Shown in pieces: positions 1 through 10,106 of a DNA stretch of 64,000 nucleotides. The stretch is from NCBI RefSeq assembly GCF_040939455.1, contig NC_134136.1:73794001-73858000 (forward strand), written 5' to 3'. The stretch is from Microcebus murinus. Lineage: Eukaryota > Chordata > Mammalia > Primates > Cheirogaleidae. Under the pieces are notes generated by a model. It was not told the DNA's origin. It saw only the letters and a program-made list of their open reading frames with translations, and made no database searches. Numbering within the stretch: position 1 is the first letter of the stretch; the number at the start of each line of letters is the position of its first letter. The position numbers and the translations under genes are program-made.

Positions 1-746
1 TGTCTGCTAGGGAGTGTGTCTGTGTGTGTAACAAGTAAAGAATCTGCTTACCTGCATGGCATTCTCACATGAGTCCTTGCTCCTTCCCATGTCTTAACCT
101 GTGGTCCTACCCTGGAGGAAAGGGATGGTTTATTTGTGGGGGACTAAAATAACTTAACCCCCTTGTGAATAAAGAAAGTTACATGATTCTGAGTTTTCCC
201 ATGATATAGATTGTCTAAAATGTAATGAGGTTATAACTTTATGGAAATGCAGGCTACATCCAAATGCAATCATCTAGACTGCCCCTCTCCCCATAGCTGA
301 GGCCATTGTGTGAAATAGGAGCAAGAGGTACCAAGATAAAGGGAGGATAATCCTGGAAAATTAAGCTGTACAGGTCAGCCACACATCCTCATCACAATAT
401 ACTTTGTCCAGAGATACATATAAAGTTTTTGTTTTATTCCAGAAATTTCTGCTGCTGTCTTCAGAAGCCTAATCCAGATTTGAACATGAACCTTCTCCTT
501 GCATCTACCTTCAAATTCTATCATTCTTTCTCAGACTTTCTCTGTGAAAATTGGAAAAGTTATTAATAACATTTTTTGACTAATGACATATGATAAGTAG
601 CTCATAATTCACGATGAAGCCAATATGTGCAGTTTTTTAAATTCAAAAATAGCATCAATTGACAGAAATGTATCTCTGTAGAGGCTTTAGAGAAACTGAA
701 ATAATGCAGCGAATTAGCAGAGAAGTTAGTCCAGTTACTCATTATC
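1..746. other. Non-repetitive intergenic or intronic DNA
   Basis: No repeat family or open frame of note is recognised. The sequence is AT-rich with scattered short A and T runs. It could be intronic; nothing here distinguishes intron from intergenic DNA. Confidence 0.5.
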
Positions 747-758
747 TATCAGTAGCTT
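747..758. repeat. Left target-site duplication of Alu-1
   Basis: The 12-mer tatcagtagctt is repeated perfectly at 1079-1090, directly after the Alu. This fixes the ends of the insertion. Confidence 0.9.
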
Positions 759-1078
759 TTTAAATTTTATTTATTTATTTTTATTTTTATTTTTTTTTAG
801 TCAGAGTGTCACTCTGTTGCCCAGGGCTAGAGTGCCGTGGCGTCAGCCTAACTCACAGCAACCTCAAACTTCTGGGCTCAAGCGATCCTTCTGCCTCAGT
901 CTCCTGAGTAGCTGGGACTACAGGCATGTGATACCATGCCTGGATAATTTTTTCTATTTTTGGTAGAGACGGGGTCTCCTTTTGCTCAGGCTGGTTTCAA
1001 ACTCCTGAGCTCAAACGTTCCACTTGCCTTAGCCTCCCAGAGTGCTAGGATTACAGTCATGAGCCACAATGCCCGGCC
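759..1078 (-). mobile_element. Alu-1, strepsirrhine-type dimeric SINE
   Basis: The plus strand opens with a T-rich tail and reads through the reverse complement of a dimeric Alu, ending in 'gcccggcc', the complement of the 7SL-derived 5' end. The 'gtgccgtggcgtcagcct' stretch replaces the human-type sequence at that position and points to strepsirrhine Alus. The inter-monomer region is short, unlike Alu-2, and there are more substitutions, so this is probably the older of the two. Alus are non-autonomous and are mobilised by L1 ORF2 protein. Perfect 12-bp duplications flank the element. Confidence 0.92.
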
Positions 1079-1090
1079 TATCAGTAGCTT
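1079..1090. repeat. Right target-site duplication of Alu-1
   Basis: Perfect copy of 747-758. Confidence 0.9.
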
Positions 1091-1259
1091 CTGACTTCTA
1101 TTTTTTACATTCTGCATCCAAAGGATAAATATTTTGACTCTGTAGATTTTTAAAAATATAAATTAATTTAATCAATTAGCACACATTAAGTTTGCCTATT
1201 TTTTCATAGTACAATGTTGTGACACATATGTTCTTTGGGCTGATATTTTTGTATTACTA

Positions 1260-1273
1260 TATATTGGTATTTA
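1260..1273. repeat. Left target-site duplication of Alu-2
   Basis: The 14-mer tatattggtattta recurs at 1628-1641. Confidence 0.9.
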
Positions 1274-1627
1274 TTTTATTTTTATTTTTATTTATTTATT
1301 TTTTTTTTTTTTTGAGACAGAGTCTCGCTTGTTGCCCAGGCTAGAGTGAGTGCCGTGGCGTCAGCCTAGCTCACAGCAACCTCAAACTCCTGGGCTCAAG
1401 TAATCCTGCTGCCTCAGCCTCCCGAGTAGCTGGGACTACAGGCATGCGCCACCATGCCCGGCTAATTTTATATATATATTAGTTGGCCAATTAATTTCTT
1501 TCTATTTATAGTAGAGACGGGGTCTCGCTCTTGCTCAGGCTGGTTTCAAACTCCTGACCTCGAGCAATCCACCTGCCTCAGCCTCCAAGAGTGCTAGGAT
1601 TACAGGCGTGAGCCACCGTGCCCGGCT
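1274..1627 (-). mobile_element. Alu-2, younger strepsirrhine-type dimeric SINE
   Basis: This is a full dimeric Alu in reverse orientation, with a T-rich tail on the left and the complement of the 5' end ('gtgcccggc') on the right. It carries the extra 'ttggccaattaatttctttctatttatag' linker segment between monomers, of which at most 20 bases are typical to quote: ttggccaattaatttcttt. It shares the 'gccgtggcgtcagcctagc' signature of strepsirrhine Alus. Perfect 14-bp duplications flank it. The body is cleaner than Alu-1, suggesting a more recent insertion. Confidence 0.93.
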
Positions 1628-1641
1628 TATATTGGTATTTA
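1628..1641. repeat. Right target-site duplication of Alu-2
   Basis: Perfect copy of 1260-1273. Confidence 0.9.
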
Positions 1642-2137
1642 GATTCACACCTCTGCAGATGCTTTATGAGATGTAATCTAGTTTTTTAAAAAATGTAAAC
1701 ATAAATTTTAAATTTTTGAAATTATGTTAAATACAACCATCTGCAATTTCATTTTTCTTTGATATGCACTGAGAGTGTTTCTTTGAGATTTAATATAATT
1801 GAATTTATATATACAAAGATGGGCACATTCTAAGCTTAACATGTTTGATAATTCATCTTTTACTCCTCGAGAATTTCATACTTTTTCATTTATAGAACAA
1901 AAACGTAAATACAAAACTTTTTTTTAATTTTGGCATATTATGGGGGTACAGATTTTAAGGTTTCAATAAATGCCCATTTCCCCCGCTTCCCACACTAGTC
2001 TGAGTCTCCAGCATGACCATCCCCCAGATGGTGCATATCTCATTCATTATATATGTATATACCGCCCCCCTCCCCCCTCCCATAAGCCCAATACCCTATT
2101 ACTGTAGTACCTATGTGACCACTTAGGTGCTGTTCAG

Positions 2138-3548
2138 TTAATACCAATTGGCTGGTGAGTATATGTGGTGCTTGTTTTTCCATTCTTGGGATAATTCACT
2201 TAATAGTATGGGATCCAGCTCTAACCAGGAAAATATAAGATGTGCTATGTCACCATTATTTCTTAGAGCTAAATAGTACTCCATGGTATACATATACCCC
2301 ATTTTATTAATCCATTCTTGGATTGATGGGCACTTGGGCTGTTTCCACAGCCTTGCAATTATGAATTGTGCTGCTATAAACATTCAATGCAGGTGTTTTT
2401 TTTTTTTTTTTTTTTTTTTTTTTGTAGAGTGTCATTGCATCTTTTGGGAAGATGCCCAGCAATGGGATTTCTGGATCAAATGGTAGATTCACTTATATAG
2501 CTGTAAGGTATCTCCATATTGCTTTTCACAGAAGTTGAACTAGTTTGCAGTTCCACCAGCAGTGTAGGAGTGTTCCTCTCTCTCCGCATGCAGGCCAGTA
2601 ACTATTGTTCGGAGACTTTTTGATAAAAGCAATTCTCACTGGAGTTAAGTGATATCTCATTGTGGTTTAATTTGCATTTCCCTGATGATTAGAGATGTTG
2701 AGCATTTTTTATTTGTTTGTTGGACATTCTTCTGTCTTCTTTAGAAAAGTTTCTGTTCAAGTCCTTTGCCCACTTTTTAATAGGGTTATTTGATTTTTTC
2801 TTCCTGATTTTCGTGAGTTCTAAGTATATTGTAGTTATGAGTCCCTTATTGGATGCATAGGATGCAAAAATTTTCTCCCATTCTGTAGGTTGTCTGTTTA
2901 CTTTCATGACTAATTCTTTGGCTTGTGCAGAAGATTTGTAGTTTCATCATGTCTCATTTATTTATTTTTGTTGCTGCTGCGATTGCCTTTGGGGACTTGT
3001 TCACAAACTCTTTGCGTAGGCGGATGTCTAGGAGAGGGTTTACAACTTTTTCCTATAGAATTCTAATAGTTTCATACCTTAGGTTTAAGTCTGTTATCCA
3101 GCGTGAGTTGATTTTTGTGAGAGGTAAAAGGTGTGGGTCCTGTTTTAGCCTTCTACAGGTGGCTATCCAGTTTTCCCAGCCCCCTTTATTGAAAAGGGAT
3201 TCTTTTCCCCAGCGTATGTTTTTGTCTGCTTTGTCAAAGATTAGATGGCTATATGAGAATGGTTTTATATCAGGATTCTCACATCTGTTCCACTGGTCCA
3301 TATTCCTCTTTTTGTGCCAATACCATATTGATTTAATTACTACAGCTTGGTAGTATAGGTTGATATCTGGGATATTAATGCCTTCCATTTTGTTTTCATT
3401 GCCTAGAATTGCTGTTGATATTCAGGGTCTTCTTTGGTTCCATACGAAGCGTAAAATTATTTTTTCTATATCTGTGAAGAATGCTGATGGGCTTTTAATA
3501 GGTATTGCATTGAATCTGTAGATCAGTTTGGGTAGTATAGACATTTTT
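2138..3548 (-). pseudogene. L1-A ORF2 C-terminal fragment (decayed)
   Basis: The complement encodes the end of ORF2p after the reverse transcriptase core, up to a terminal '...IYSPANWY' stop at 2138. Several frames are needed (3388-3053, 2907-2689, 2492-2307, 2383-2138), so frameshifts and stops are frequent. The tryptophan codon corresponding to 4776-4778 of L1-B is intact here. A short A-run in the coding strand has grown to 28 bases (T-run 2396-2423; six T in related copies). No function is expected. Confidence 0.85.
2396..2423. repeat. Expanded poly-T (poly-A in L1 sense)
   Basis: There are 28 consecutive T where the related L1 copies have six (for example after 'ggtgtc' at 4021). It lies inside ORF2 sequence, so this is homopolymer growth and not a retroposon tail. 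Confidence 0.9.
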
Positions 3549-3763
3549 TTTTATTTCGGCATATTATGGGGGTACAGATTTTAAGGTTTCAATAAATGCC
3601 CATTTCCCCCCCTCCCCAAAAAGTTTGAGTCTCCATCATGACAATCCCCCAGATGGTGCACATCTCACTCATTATGTATGTATATACCCGCCACCCTCCC
3701 CCCTCCCACCTGCCCAATACCCTATTACTGTAGTACCTATGTGTCCACTTAGGTGCTACTCAG

Positions 3764-6700
3764 TTAATACCAGTTTGCTGGAGAATATATCTGGTGCTTG
3801 TTTTTCCATTCTTGGGATACTTCACTTAGTAGTATGGGTTCCAGCTCTAACCAGGAAAATATAAGATGTGCTATATCATCATTGTTTCTTAGAGCTGAAT
3901 AGTACTCCATGGTATACATATACCACATTTTATTAATCCATTCTTGGATTGATGGGCACTTGGGCTGTTTCCACAGCCTTGCAATTATGAATTGTGCTGC
4001 TATAAACATTCGAGTGCAGGTGTCTTTTTTGTAGAGTGTCACTGGATCATTTGGGTAGATGCCCAGCAATGGGATTGCTGGATCAAATGGTAGATTCACT
4101 TGTATCGCTTTAAGGTATCTCCATATTGCTTTCCACAGAGGTTGAACTAGTTTGCAGTCCCACCAGCAGTGTAGGAGTGTTCCTCTCTCTCCGCAACCAC
4201 GCCAGCATTTATTGTTTGGAGATTTTTTGATAAAGGCCATTCTCACTGGGGTTAAGTGATATCTCATTGTGGTTTTGATTTGCATTTCCCTGATGATTAG
4301 AGATGTTGAGCATTTCTTCATATGTTTGTTGGCCATTCTTCTGTCTTCTTCAGAAAAGTTTCTGTTCAAGTCCTTTGCCCACTTTTTAATGCGGTTATTT
4401 GATTTTTTTCTTCCTGATTTTCGTGAGTTCTAAGTATATTCTAGTTATCAGTCCCTTATCGGATGCATAGGATGCAAAAATTTTCTCCCATTCTGTAGGT
4501 TTTCTGTTTACGTTCATGACTATTTCTTTGGCTGCGCAGAAGCTTTGTAGTTTGATCATGTCCCATTTATTTATTTTTCTTGCTGCTGTGATTGCCTTTG
4601 GGGACTTCTTCATAAACTCTTTGCCCAGGCCGATGTTTAGGAGAGTGTTTCCAACTTTTTCCTCTGGAGTTCTAATACTTTTATACCTTAGGTTTAAGTC
4701 TGTTATCCAGCGTGAGTTGATTTTTGTGAGAGGTGAAAGGTGTGGGTCCTGTATTAGCCTTCTACAGGTGGCTATTCAGTTTTCCCAGCACCATTTATTG
4801 AGAAGGGATTCTTTTCCCCAGCGTATGTTTTTGTCTGCTTTGTCAAAGATTAGATGGCTATATGAGGATGGTTTTATATCAAGATTCTAAGATCTGTTCC
4901 ACTGGTCAATATTCCTATTTTTGTGCCAATACCATATTATTTTAATGACTACAGCTTTGTAGTATAGTTTGATATCTGGCATATTAATGCCTCCCATTTT
5001 GTTTATGTTGCCTAGAATTGCTCTTGATATTCGGGGTTTTCTTTGGTTGCATACGAAGCGTAAAATTATTTTTTCTATATCTGTGAAGAATGCTGATGGG
5101 ATTTTAATAGGTATTGCATTGAATCTGTAGATCAGTTTGCGTAGTATAGACATTTTGATGATATTGAGTCTGCCGATCCACGAGCATGGTATGGATTTCC
5201 ATCTGTTAACATCCTCTGCTATTTCCTTCCTCAGTGTTTCATAGTTCTCCCTGTAGAGGTCTTTTACGTCCTTGGTTAAGTATATTCCTAGGTACTTTAA
5301 TTTCTTTGTTACTATTGTGAAGGGAATTGAGGCTTTGATTTGGTTCTCAATTAGGTTGTTGTTGGCGTATATGAATGCCTCTGATTTCTGTGTATTGATT
5401 TTGTATCCTGAGACTTTACTAAATTCATTGATCAGTTCCAGGAGTTTCTTGGTTGAATCCTTGGGGTTTTCTAGATACAATATCATATCATCAGCAAACA
5501 GTGAAAGTTTGAACTCTTCTGCCCCTATTTGGATACCTTTGATTCCATTTACCTGTCTGATTGCTGTAGCCAAGACTTCCAGTACTATGTTGAACAGAAG
5601 TGGAGATAGTCGGCAGACTTGTCTGGTTCCAGTTCTAAGTGGGAATGATTTCAATTTTTCCCCATTCAGTATGATGTTGGCTATGGGTCTGTCATATATG
5701 GCTTGTATCATTTTTAGGTATGTCCCTTCTATGCCTATTTTCTTAAGTGTTCATATCATGAAAGGGTGTTGAGTTTTGTCAAAAGCTTTTTCTGCATCTA
5801 TTGAAAGAATCATGTGGTCTTTGTGTTCGCTTCTTTTTTTGTGGTGAATTGCATTTATAGATTTACGTATGTTGAACTATCCCTGCATCCCTGGGATGAA
5901 GCCCACTTGGTCGTGGTGGATTATTTTTTTGATAAGTGTCTGGAATCGGTTAGCTAAGATTTTGTTGAAAATTTTTGCATCTATATTCATTAGGGATATT
6001 GGTCTGTAGTTTTCTTTTTTTCTTGCATCCTTTCCTGGTTTTGGTATCAGAGTAATATTCGCTTCATAAAAAGTGTCGGGGAGGTTTCTGTTCTTCTGGA
6101 TGTTGTGGAATAGTTTCTGCAAGATAGGTACTAGTTGTTCTTTGTAAGTATGGAAAAATTCAGGTGTGAAGCCATATGGACTGGGATATTTCTTTTTAGG
6201 GAGAATTTTAATTGCTGTTTCTATTTCCGCTGTTGAGATTGGTCTGTTCAGGGAATCTATTTCTTCCTGGTTGAGCCTAGGGAGGCTGTGTGTTTCTAGA
6301 AATTTGTCCATTTACTCCACATTTTCCAGTTTGTGTGCATAAAGATTTTTGTAGTATTCATAAATTGTATCTTGTATCTCTTTGGGATCAGTTGTGATAT
6401 CTCCTTTTTTATTCTTGATGGAGCTTATTAGAGGTTTCTCTTTTCTGCTTTTCGTTAGCTTAGCCAATGGTGTGTCAATTTTTTTTTATTTTTTCAAAGA
6501 ACCAACTTTTTGATTTATTAATCTCCTGAATAGCTTCCCTGTTTTCAATTTCCTTTAGTTCTGATTTGATCTTGTTGATTTCACTTCTTCTGCTGGGTTT
6601 GGGGTTGGTCTGTTCTTCTTTTTCCAGCTCTTTGAGTCGTTTCATTAGATTGTCTATGTGTGATCTTCTTGTCTTTTGGTTATAGGCATTCATGGAGATA

Positions 6701-7640
6701 AACTTTCCTCTCAGAACTGTTTAGGTGTGTCCCAGATGAGTTGATAACTTGTCTCTCCATTGTCATTTTCTTCATAGAACTTTTTTATTTCCGTCTTGAT
6801 TTCTTCATTTACGAAGTAATCATTTAGTAGGAGGTTGTTTAATTTCCACGTTTTTGTGTAGAAATGTGAGTATCTGTTAGGGTTGATTTCTAGTTTTATT
6901 CCACTGTGATATGAGAGGGTACATGGTATGATTTCTATTTTTTTAAATTTCTTGAGATTTTCTTTGTGTCCTAGGATTTGGTCAATCTTAGAAAATATCC
7001 CGTGAGCTGATGAGAAGAACGTATATTCAGTGGATTTTGGGTATAATGTTCTGCAGATATCTGTCAGACCCAATTGTTCTAGAGTATTGTTTAAGTCCAT
7101 TATTTCTTTATTAATTTTCTGTTTGGAAGATCTGTCTTGTGCCGTCAGTGGGGTGTTGAAATCTCCGGCGATTATGGAGTTGCTATTAATCCATTTGCTT
7201 AGCTCTAGTAAGGTTTGCTTTATGAATCTGGGTGCACCTAAGTTGGGTGCATATATATTTAAAATTGTTATCTCCTCTTGTGGAACTGTGCCCTTCACGA
7301 TTATATAATGACCCTCTTTGTATTTTACTACTTTTGTTGGTTTAAAAACTAAATCGTCTGAAATTAGAACTGCCACACCAGCCTTCTTTTGGCTTCTATT
7401 TGCTTGGAATATTGATCTCCACCCTTTTATTTTTAGTCTATATGCATCCTTGCAGGTTAGATGTGTTTCCTGAAGACAGCATATACTTGGCCTGTATTTT
7501 CTTATCCATTCAGCCAGCCTATGTCTCTTGAGTGGAGAGTTTAAGCCATTCGCATTTATTGAGAGAACTGATAGGTAAGGTAGATTACTGATCATTCTGT
7601 TGGGTTGAATGTTGTTGCTATGATTTCTGTCTTGAGCCAT
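3764..7640 (-). pseudogene. L1-B ORF2 (endonuclease, reverse transcriptase), disrupted
   Basis: ORF2p nicks target DNA and reverse-transcribes L1 RNA at the nick. The start is the ATG at 7640, 41 bp after the ORF1 stop. The N-terminal 309 codons are open and hold the APE-type endonuclease: the Asn and Glu of 'NANGLN...CCLQETHL' and 'GDFNTPL' are present, but the late 'SDHSGI' motif reads SYHSGI, replacing a catalytic Asp. The reverse transcriptase has 'LFADDMILY', but the motif before it is '[10 protein letters not shown]' instead of '[10 protein letters not shown]'. The C-terminal zinc-knuckle-like '[18 protein letters not shown]' is present. Breaks include a Trp-to-stop at 5877-5879, another at 4776-4778 shared with L1-D, and several frameshifts. 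Total length matches a normal ORF2 of about 1,280 codons. Confidence 0.9.
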
Positions 7641-7681
7641 TGTAATATCTGGCCTTTAATATCTTTGTGTTTCGGTTGTTT

Positions 7682-8641
7682 TTATATTCGTGGGTTATTA
7701 TTATGATGTTCCGTGCATAACGCTGTTTTAAGTACTTCTTGTAGTGCTGGTCTTGTCTTGGTGAATTCTCTGAGCCTTTGCTTGTCTGAGAATGTTTTTA
7801 TTTCTCCTTCATATACGAAGCTTAGTTTTTCAGGGAATAATATTCTAGGCTGGGCATTGTTTTGTTTCAAAAGAGTGAGAATGGGGCCCCAGTCTCTCCT
7901 TGCTTGTAAAGTCTCATTAGAGAAGTCTGATGTTATTCGAATTGGCTTTCCCTTGTATGTTACTTGCTTCTTTTGTCTTACAGCTCTTAGAAGGGCCTCT
8001 TTAGTTGATACTTTGGTCAGTCTGATGACTGCATGTCGTGACGTCTTCCTGTTTGCATTGAATCTCCCAGGGGTCCTCTGAGCCTCTTGAACTTGTATAT
8101 CAAGATTTTGAGCAAGCCCTGGGAAATTTTCCTCTATTATATCTTCAAACAGCTTGTCCAACCCTTGAGTGTTATCTTCTTCCCCTTCCTGTTACCCTAT
8201 GACCCTCACATTAGGTTTCTTCACATAATCCCACAGCTCTTGTAGGCTTTGCTCTTTTCTCTTGTTTCTCTGCTCTATTTCTATGACTGATTTATTTAAT
8301 TGGAGGGTGTTATCTTCAAGCTCTGAGATTCTTTCTTCTGTTTCATCTACCCTGTTCTTGAGAGTTTCCACTGTATTTTGTAATTCCTTGAATTGATTCT
8401 TCATTTCCAGGAGTTTGGTTACACTTTTCTTCATTGTGTCTATTTCTTTTCCCATATCCTGGAGACTTCTTGTGGTTTCTTTGTGTTCGTTATTGAGTTG
8501 TTTTTGCTGGTCCGTGAGTGTTCTTATGATCCACATATGAAATTCCTTTTCTGTCATATTGGTTGCCTGATTTTGGTTGGTGTCCATTTCTAGGGTGCTG
8601 GTGCTCCTCTTTGTGGGTGTGTTTTCCGTTTGGTTCTTCAT
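7682..8641 (-). pseudogene. L1-B ORF1 (RNA-binding chaperone), one premature stop
   Basis: ORF1p is a trimeric coiled-coil RNA-binding protein that packages L1 RNA. From the ATG at 8641 the frame is open except for one stop near 8190, where 'VIGLPEGEED' of sibling copies reads VIG-stop-QEGEED. The same frame then continues to the stop at 7682. About 319 codons in total is close to the usual length. A heptad-rich coiled coil is visible around residues 50-130, then the RRM-like start 'KKPNVRVIG' and a C-terminal domain containing 'ARRDWGPILTLLKQN' and 'ALQEVLK'. This is the least damaged ORF1 in the window. Confidence 0.9.
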
Positions 8642-8849
8642 ATTTCCTGAGTTCTTTCACTGATTTCTTCCCATGTCGATCATTTGTTGTTTCTTTCCTT
8701 AAGTTATTGTTTGAGTATTCACACACCTTGTTTAGTTTCTGAGGCATTATGTGGTGCCTGTGGGTGAAATTGGACCACTCCCTGTATATTGAGTCAGTGG
8801 GTGCCGTGGAAAGGCTATGCAAGATGCCGTGCCTGTCAGTAGGTGGCAT
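8490..8849 (-). CDS. Possible upstream ORF overlapping L1-B ORF1
   Basis: An ATG at 8849 in the 5'UTR opens a 119-codon frame that begins about 70 codons before the ORF1 ATG and runs over its first 150 bases in a different frame. It starts MPPTDRHGILHSL. The equivalent frame is open for about 110 codons in L1-E (57220-57552, first true ATG a few codons in). In L1-D it is fused to ORF1 by a 1-bp deletion, but the ATG there is ACG. No known domain is recognised. It may be a regulatory upstream ORF, or chance openness of A-rich sequence. Confidence 0.3.
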   Translation of the reverse strand: MPPTDRHGILHSLSTAPTDSIYREWSNFTHRHHIMPQKLNKVCEYSNNNLRKETTNDRHGKKSVKELRKYEEPNGKHTHKEEHQHPRNGHQPKSGNQYDRKGISYVDHKNTHGPAKTTQ

Positions 8850-10097
8850 TTGCTTGGAGGAACAGGCTATGGTGTTGATTTTGAGTCCTTTTATCAGCTC
8901 TCGTTCTGGGCGGAGCTGGGTTGGGTAAGCCTGTCCTTAGGCCGTTAGCAGGGGTCAAAGTTCTGTTCTCTGCTTCCAGGAAAAGCTGTCAGGGCAGGGC
9001 TGGAATGGTCCCGCTCAGCCAGAAAGTCTGTGTGTGGGGTTGGGGCTGTCAGAGACCCGCAGTCTGGAGTGGGCCTTGCTTCTTTCCACCCTCCCCAACT
9101 CCGCAGCTACTCCTTGGCCTCTGCCAGCAGGCCAGACCACAAGCCACCAGGCCTCCCCGGACAGTGATGCCAGTGGGGTGGTTCCCTGCACAGGAACGCC
9201 ACCTGGGTTGGGCGCACGGCCTCCTCCTGGGAGGAAGGTTGCCCTCTAGGACACCGATCCACCCCTGGAGGCACACAGACCTCAGTAGGCTGTTCACGTA
9301 TAACCCTTCTGTGCCCCGGGCAATACTAGCCCTTGGTGCAGGGGATCTGGTCTGCAGGTCTGACCTATAGGTCCCAGATTTCAAATTGTATCCCCACCAG
9401 GGAAAGGATTTCCGGTCCCAATTCACCCACAGGGAGCCCAAGCTGGGTCTATGTCTCTCAGCCTCTGAGTCAGCACCATTCTCCTGGGAACACAGTGCCA
9501 GCAGCATCTGGGAGGGCGGTCAGGTAGGGAGCTCACAGTCTGAGTTCTCCTGAGTCAGGTGTAGTGTCCCAAACGGGAAGGTCCCGTTCCCTGGAGTTGC
9601 CTCTGGCTGGTGGCTGTATTGTCTCTCTGGGTAGCCGTGGGTAGGGTAGGCGGAGGGGAGGAGGAGGCAATATGGCGCCTGCCGCCCGACTTGGGTCTGT
9701 GCACACGGAGGTGCCCGGAGGAAATTGGGAACCTGTTGCCACGTCTGCTACAGGCTCACCTTTGGGAGGCGGCGTCAGTCTCTGGGCTAGTGTCCGCAGG
9801 TCTCTCCACCCGCTGGGGAGCCCACCAGCAGTCCCAAATGCAGGAGAGGGGAAACAGCAAATCCACCTACCCTTGCCTCTGGTCCTCGGGCTGCTCCGGT
9901 GGTCTCAGCCTCCAGTTCTCCTCCGCAGCCTCCTCCCGTGGAGTCTCCCGGGGTCTCAGGTACCCTTCCTTCCGGCCCTTGTCCACTGTATGCTTGTCTT
10001 CTTGCTTCTTTCCTGTAGTTTCTGCTAGAATCTGTCTTTTCTGCAGAGACCCTCTGTCTGGCAGTGTTATTCGTCTGCGATCTTGCTCCGCCCCCCG
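8642..10097 (-). promoter_or_regulatory. L1-B 5'UTR with internal promoter (mutated YY1 site)
   Basis: This is GC-rich sequence between ORF1 and the 5' end, shared with L1-D, L1-E and L1-F and with the distal part of L1-C. L1 5'UTRs carry an internal RNA polymerase II promoter. The siblings begin with a YY1-type CAAGATGGCGG close to the 5' end; here the plus strand reads ctgcgatcttg at 10075-10085 instead of ccgccatcttg, so the site is damaged. An ATG-initiated antisense frame lies at 9672-10028. Confidence 0.75.
9672..10028 (+). CDS. ORF0-like antisense ORF in L1-B 5'UTR (candidate)
   Basis: This 118-codon frame begins at an ATG with A at -3 and G at +4, in 'gcaatATGgcg'. It runs antisense to the L1 from about base 425 to base 70 of the element and starts MAPAARLGSVHTEVPGG. 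The same ATG is present in L1-C, L1-D, L1-E and L1-F. L1-D and L1-E have the same 118-codon length with no indel. Its position recalls primate ORF0, a short antisense ORF in the L1 5'UTR, but I see no basis for sequence homology. Local GC richness makes long frames likely by chance, so coding status is unproven. Confidence 0.35.
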   Translation: MAPAARLGSVHTEVPGGNWEPVATSATGSPLGGGVSLWASVRRSLHPLGSPPAVPNAGEGKQQIHLPLPLVLGLLRWSQPPVLLRSLLPWSLPGSQVPFLPALVHCMLVFLLLSCSFC

Positions 10098-10106
10098 AAA
10101 ATAGCC

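Larger units (their letters stand above)
1922..3548 (-). mobile_element. L1-A, 3' part of an older L1
   Basis: A T-run followed by 'ggcatattatgggggtacag' marks the 3' end of the L1 lineage that recurs at 3549, 38401, 51596 and 52290. The sequence then follows the complement of the 3'UTR and ORF2 C-terminal region. It stops at the position corresponding to 5156 of L1-B, where the L1-B tail begins. The same lineage resumes only at 10107 (L1-C). L1-A and L1-C may therefore be two halves of one element split by L1-B. A weak 9-bp match (aaaactttt at 1913-1921 and 15690-15698) would fit the duplication of that older insertion. Confidence 0.85.
3549..10097 (-). mobile_element. L1-B, full-length-type L1 (about 6.5 kb)
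   Basis: The element runs on the minus strand: 5' end near 10097 ('...gcaagatcgcag' in sense), 5'UTR to 8642, ORF1 8641-7682, 41-bp spacer, ORF2 7640-3764, 3'UTR and short A tail at 3549. All segments expected of an autonomous L1 are present, but both ORFs are broken. I found no target-site duplication: the sequence left of the tail (gtagtatagaca) does not match that right of the 5' end (gaaaatagcc). The flanking L1 sequence on either side lacks about 1.6 kb of ORF2, consistent with deletion of target DNA during insertion. Confidence 0.9.

Noticed and set aside
5272..5772. Plus-strand frames of 120-190 codons opposite ORF2 (also 40137-40637, 53146-53709, 4516-4890)
   Set aside because: They are mirror images of ORF2 reverse transcriptase and C-terminal coding sequence. 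ORF2 motifs lie on the minus strand.
8921..9370. Long plus-strand frames beginning 'GKP...' in the 5'UTRs of L1-B (149 codons) and L1-D (43782-44282, 166 codons)
   Set aside because: The first codon is TTG, not ATG, in both. Openness is expected from GC-rich sequence, and start conservation is weaker than for the MAPAARL frame.
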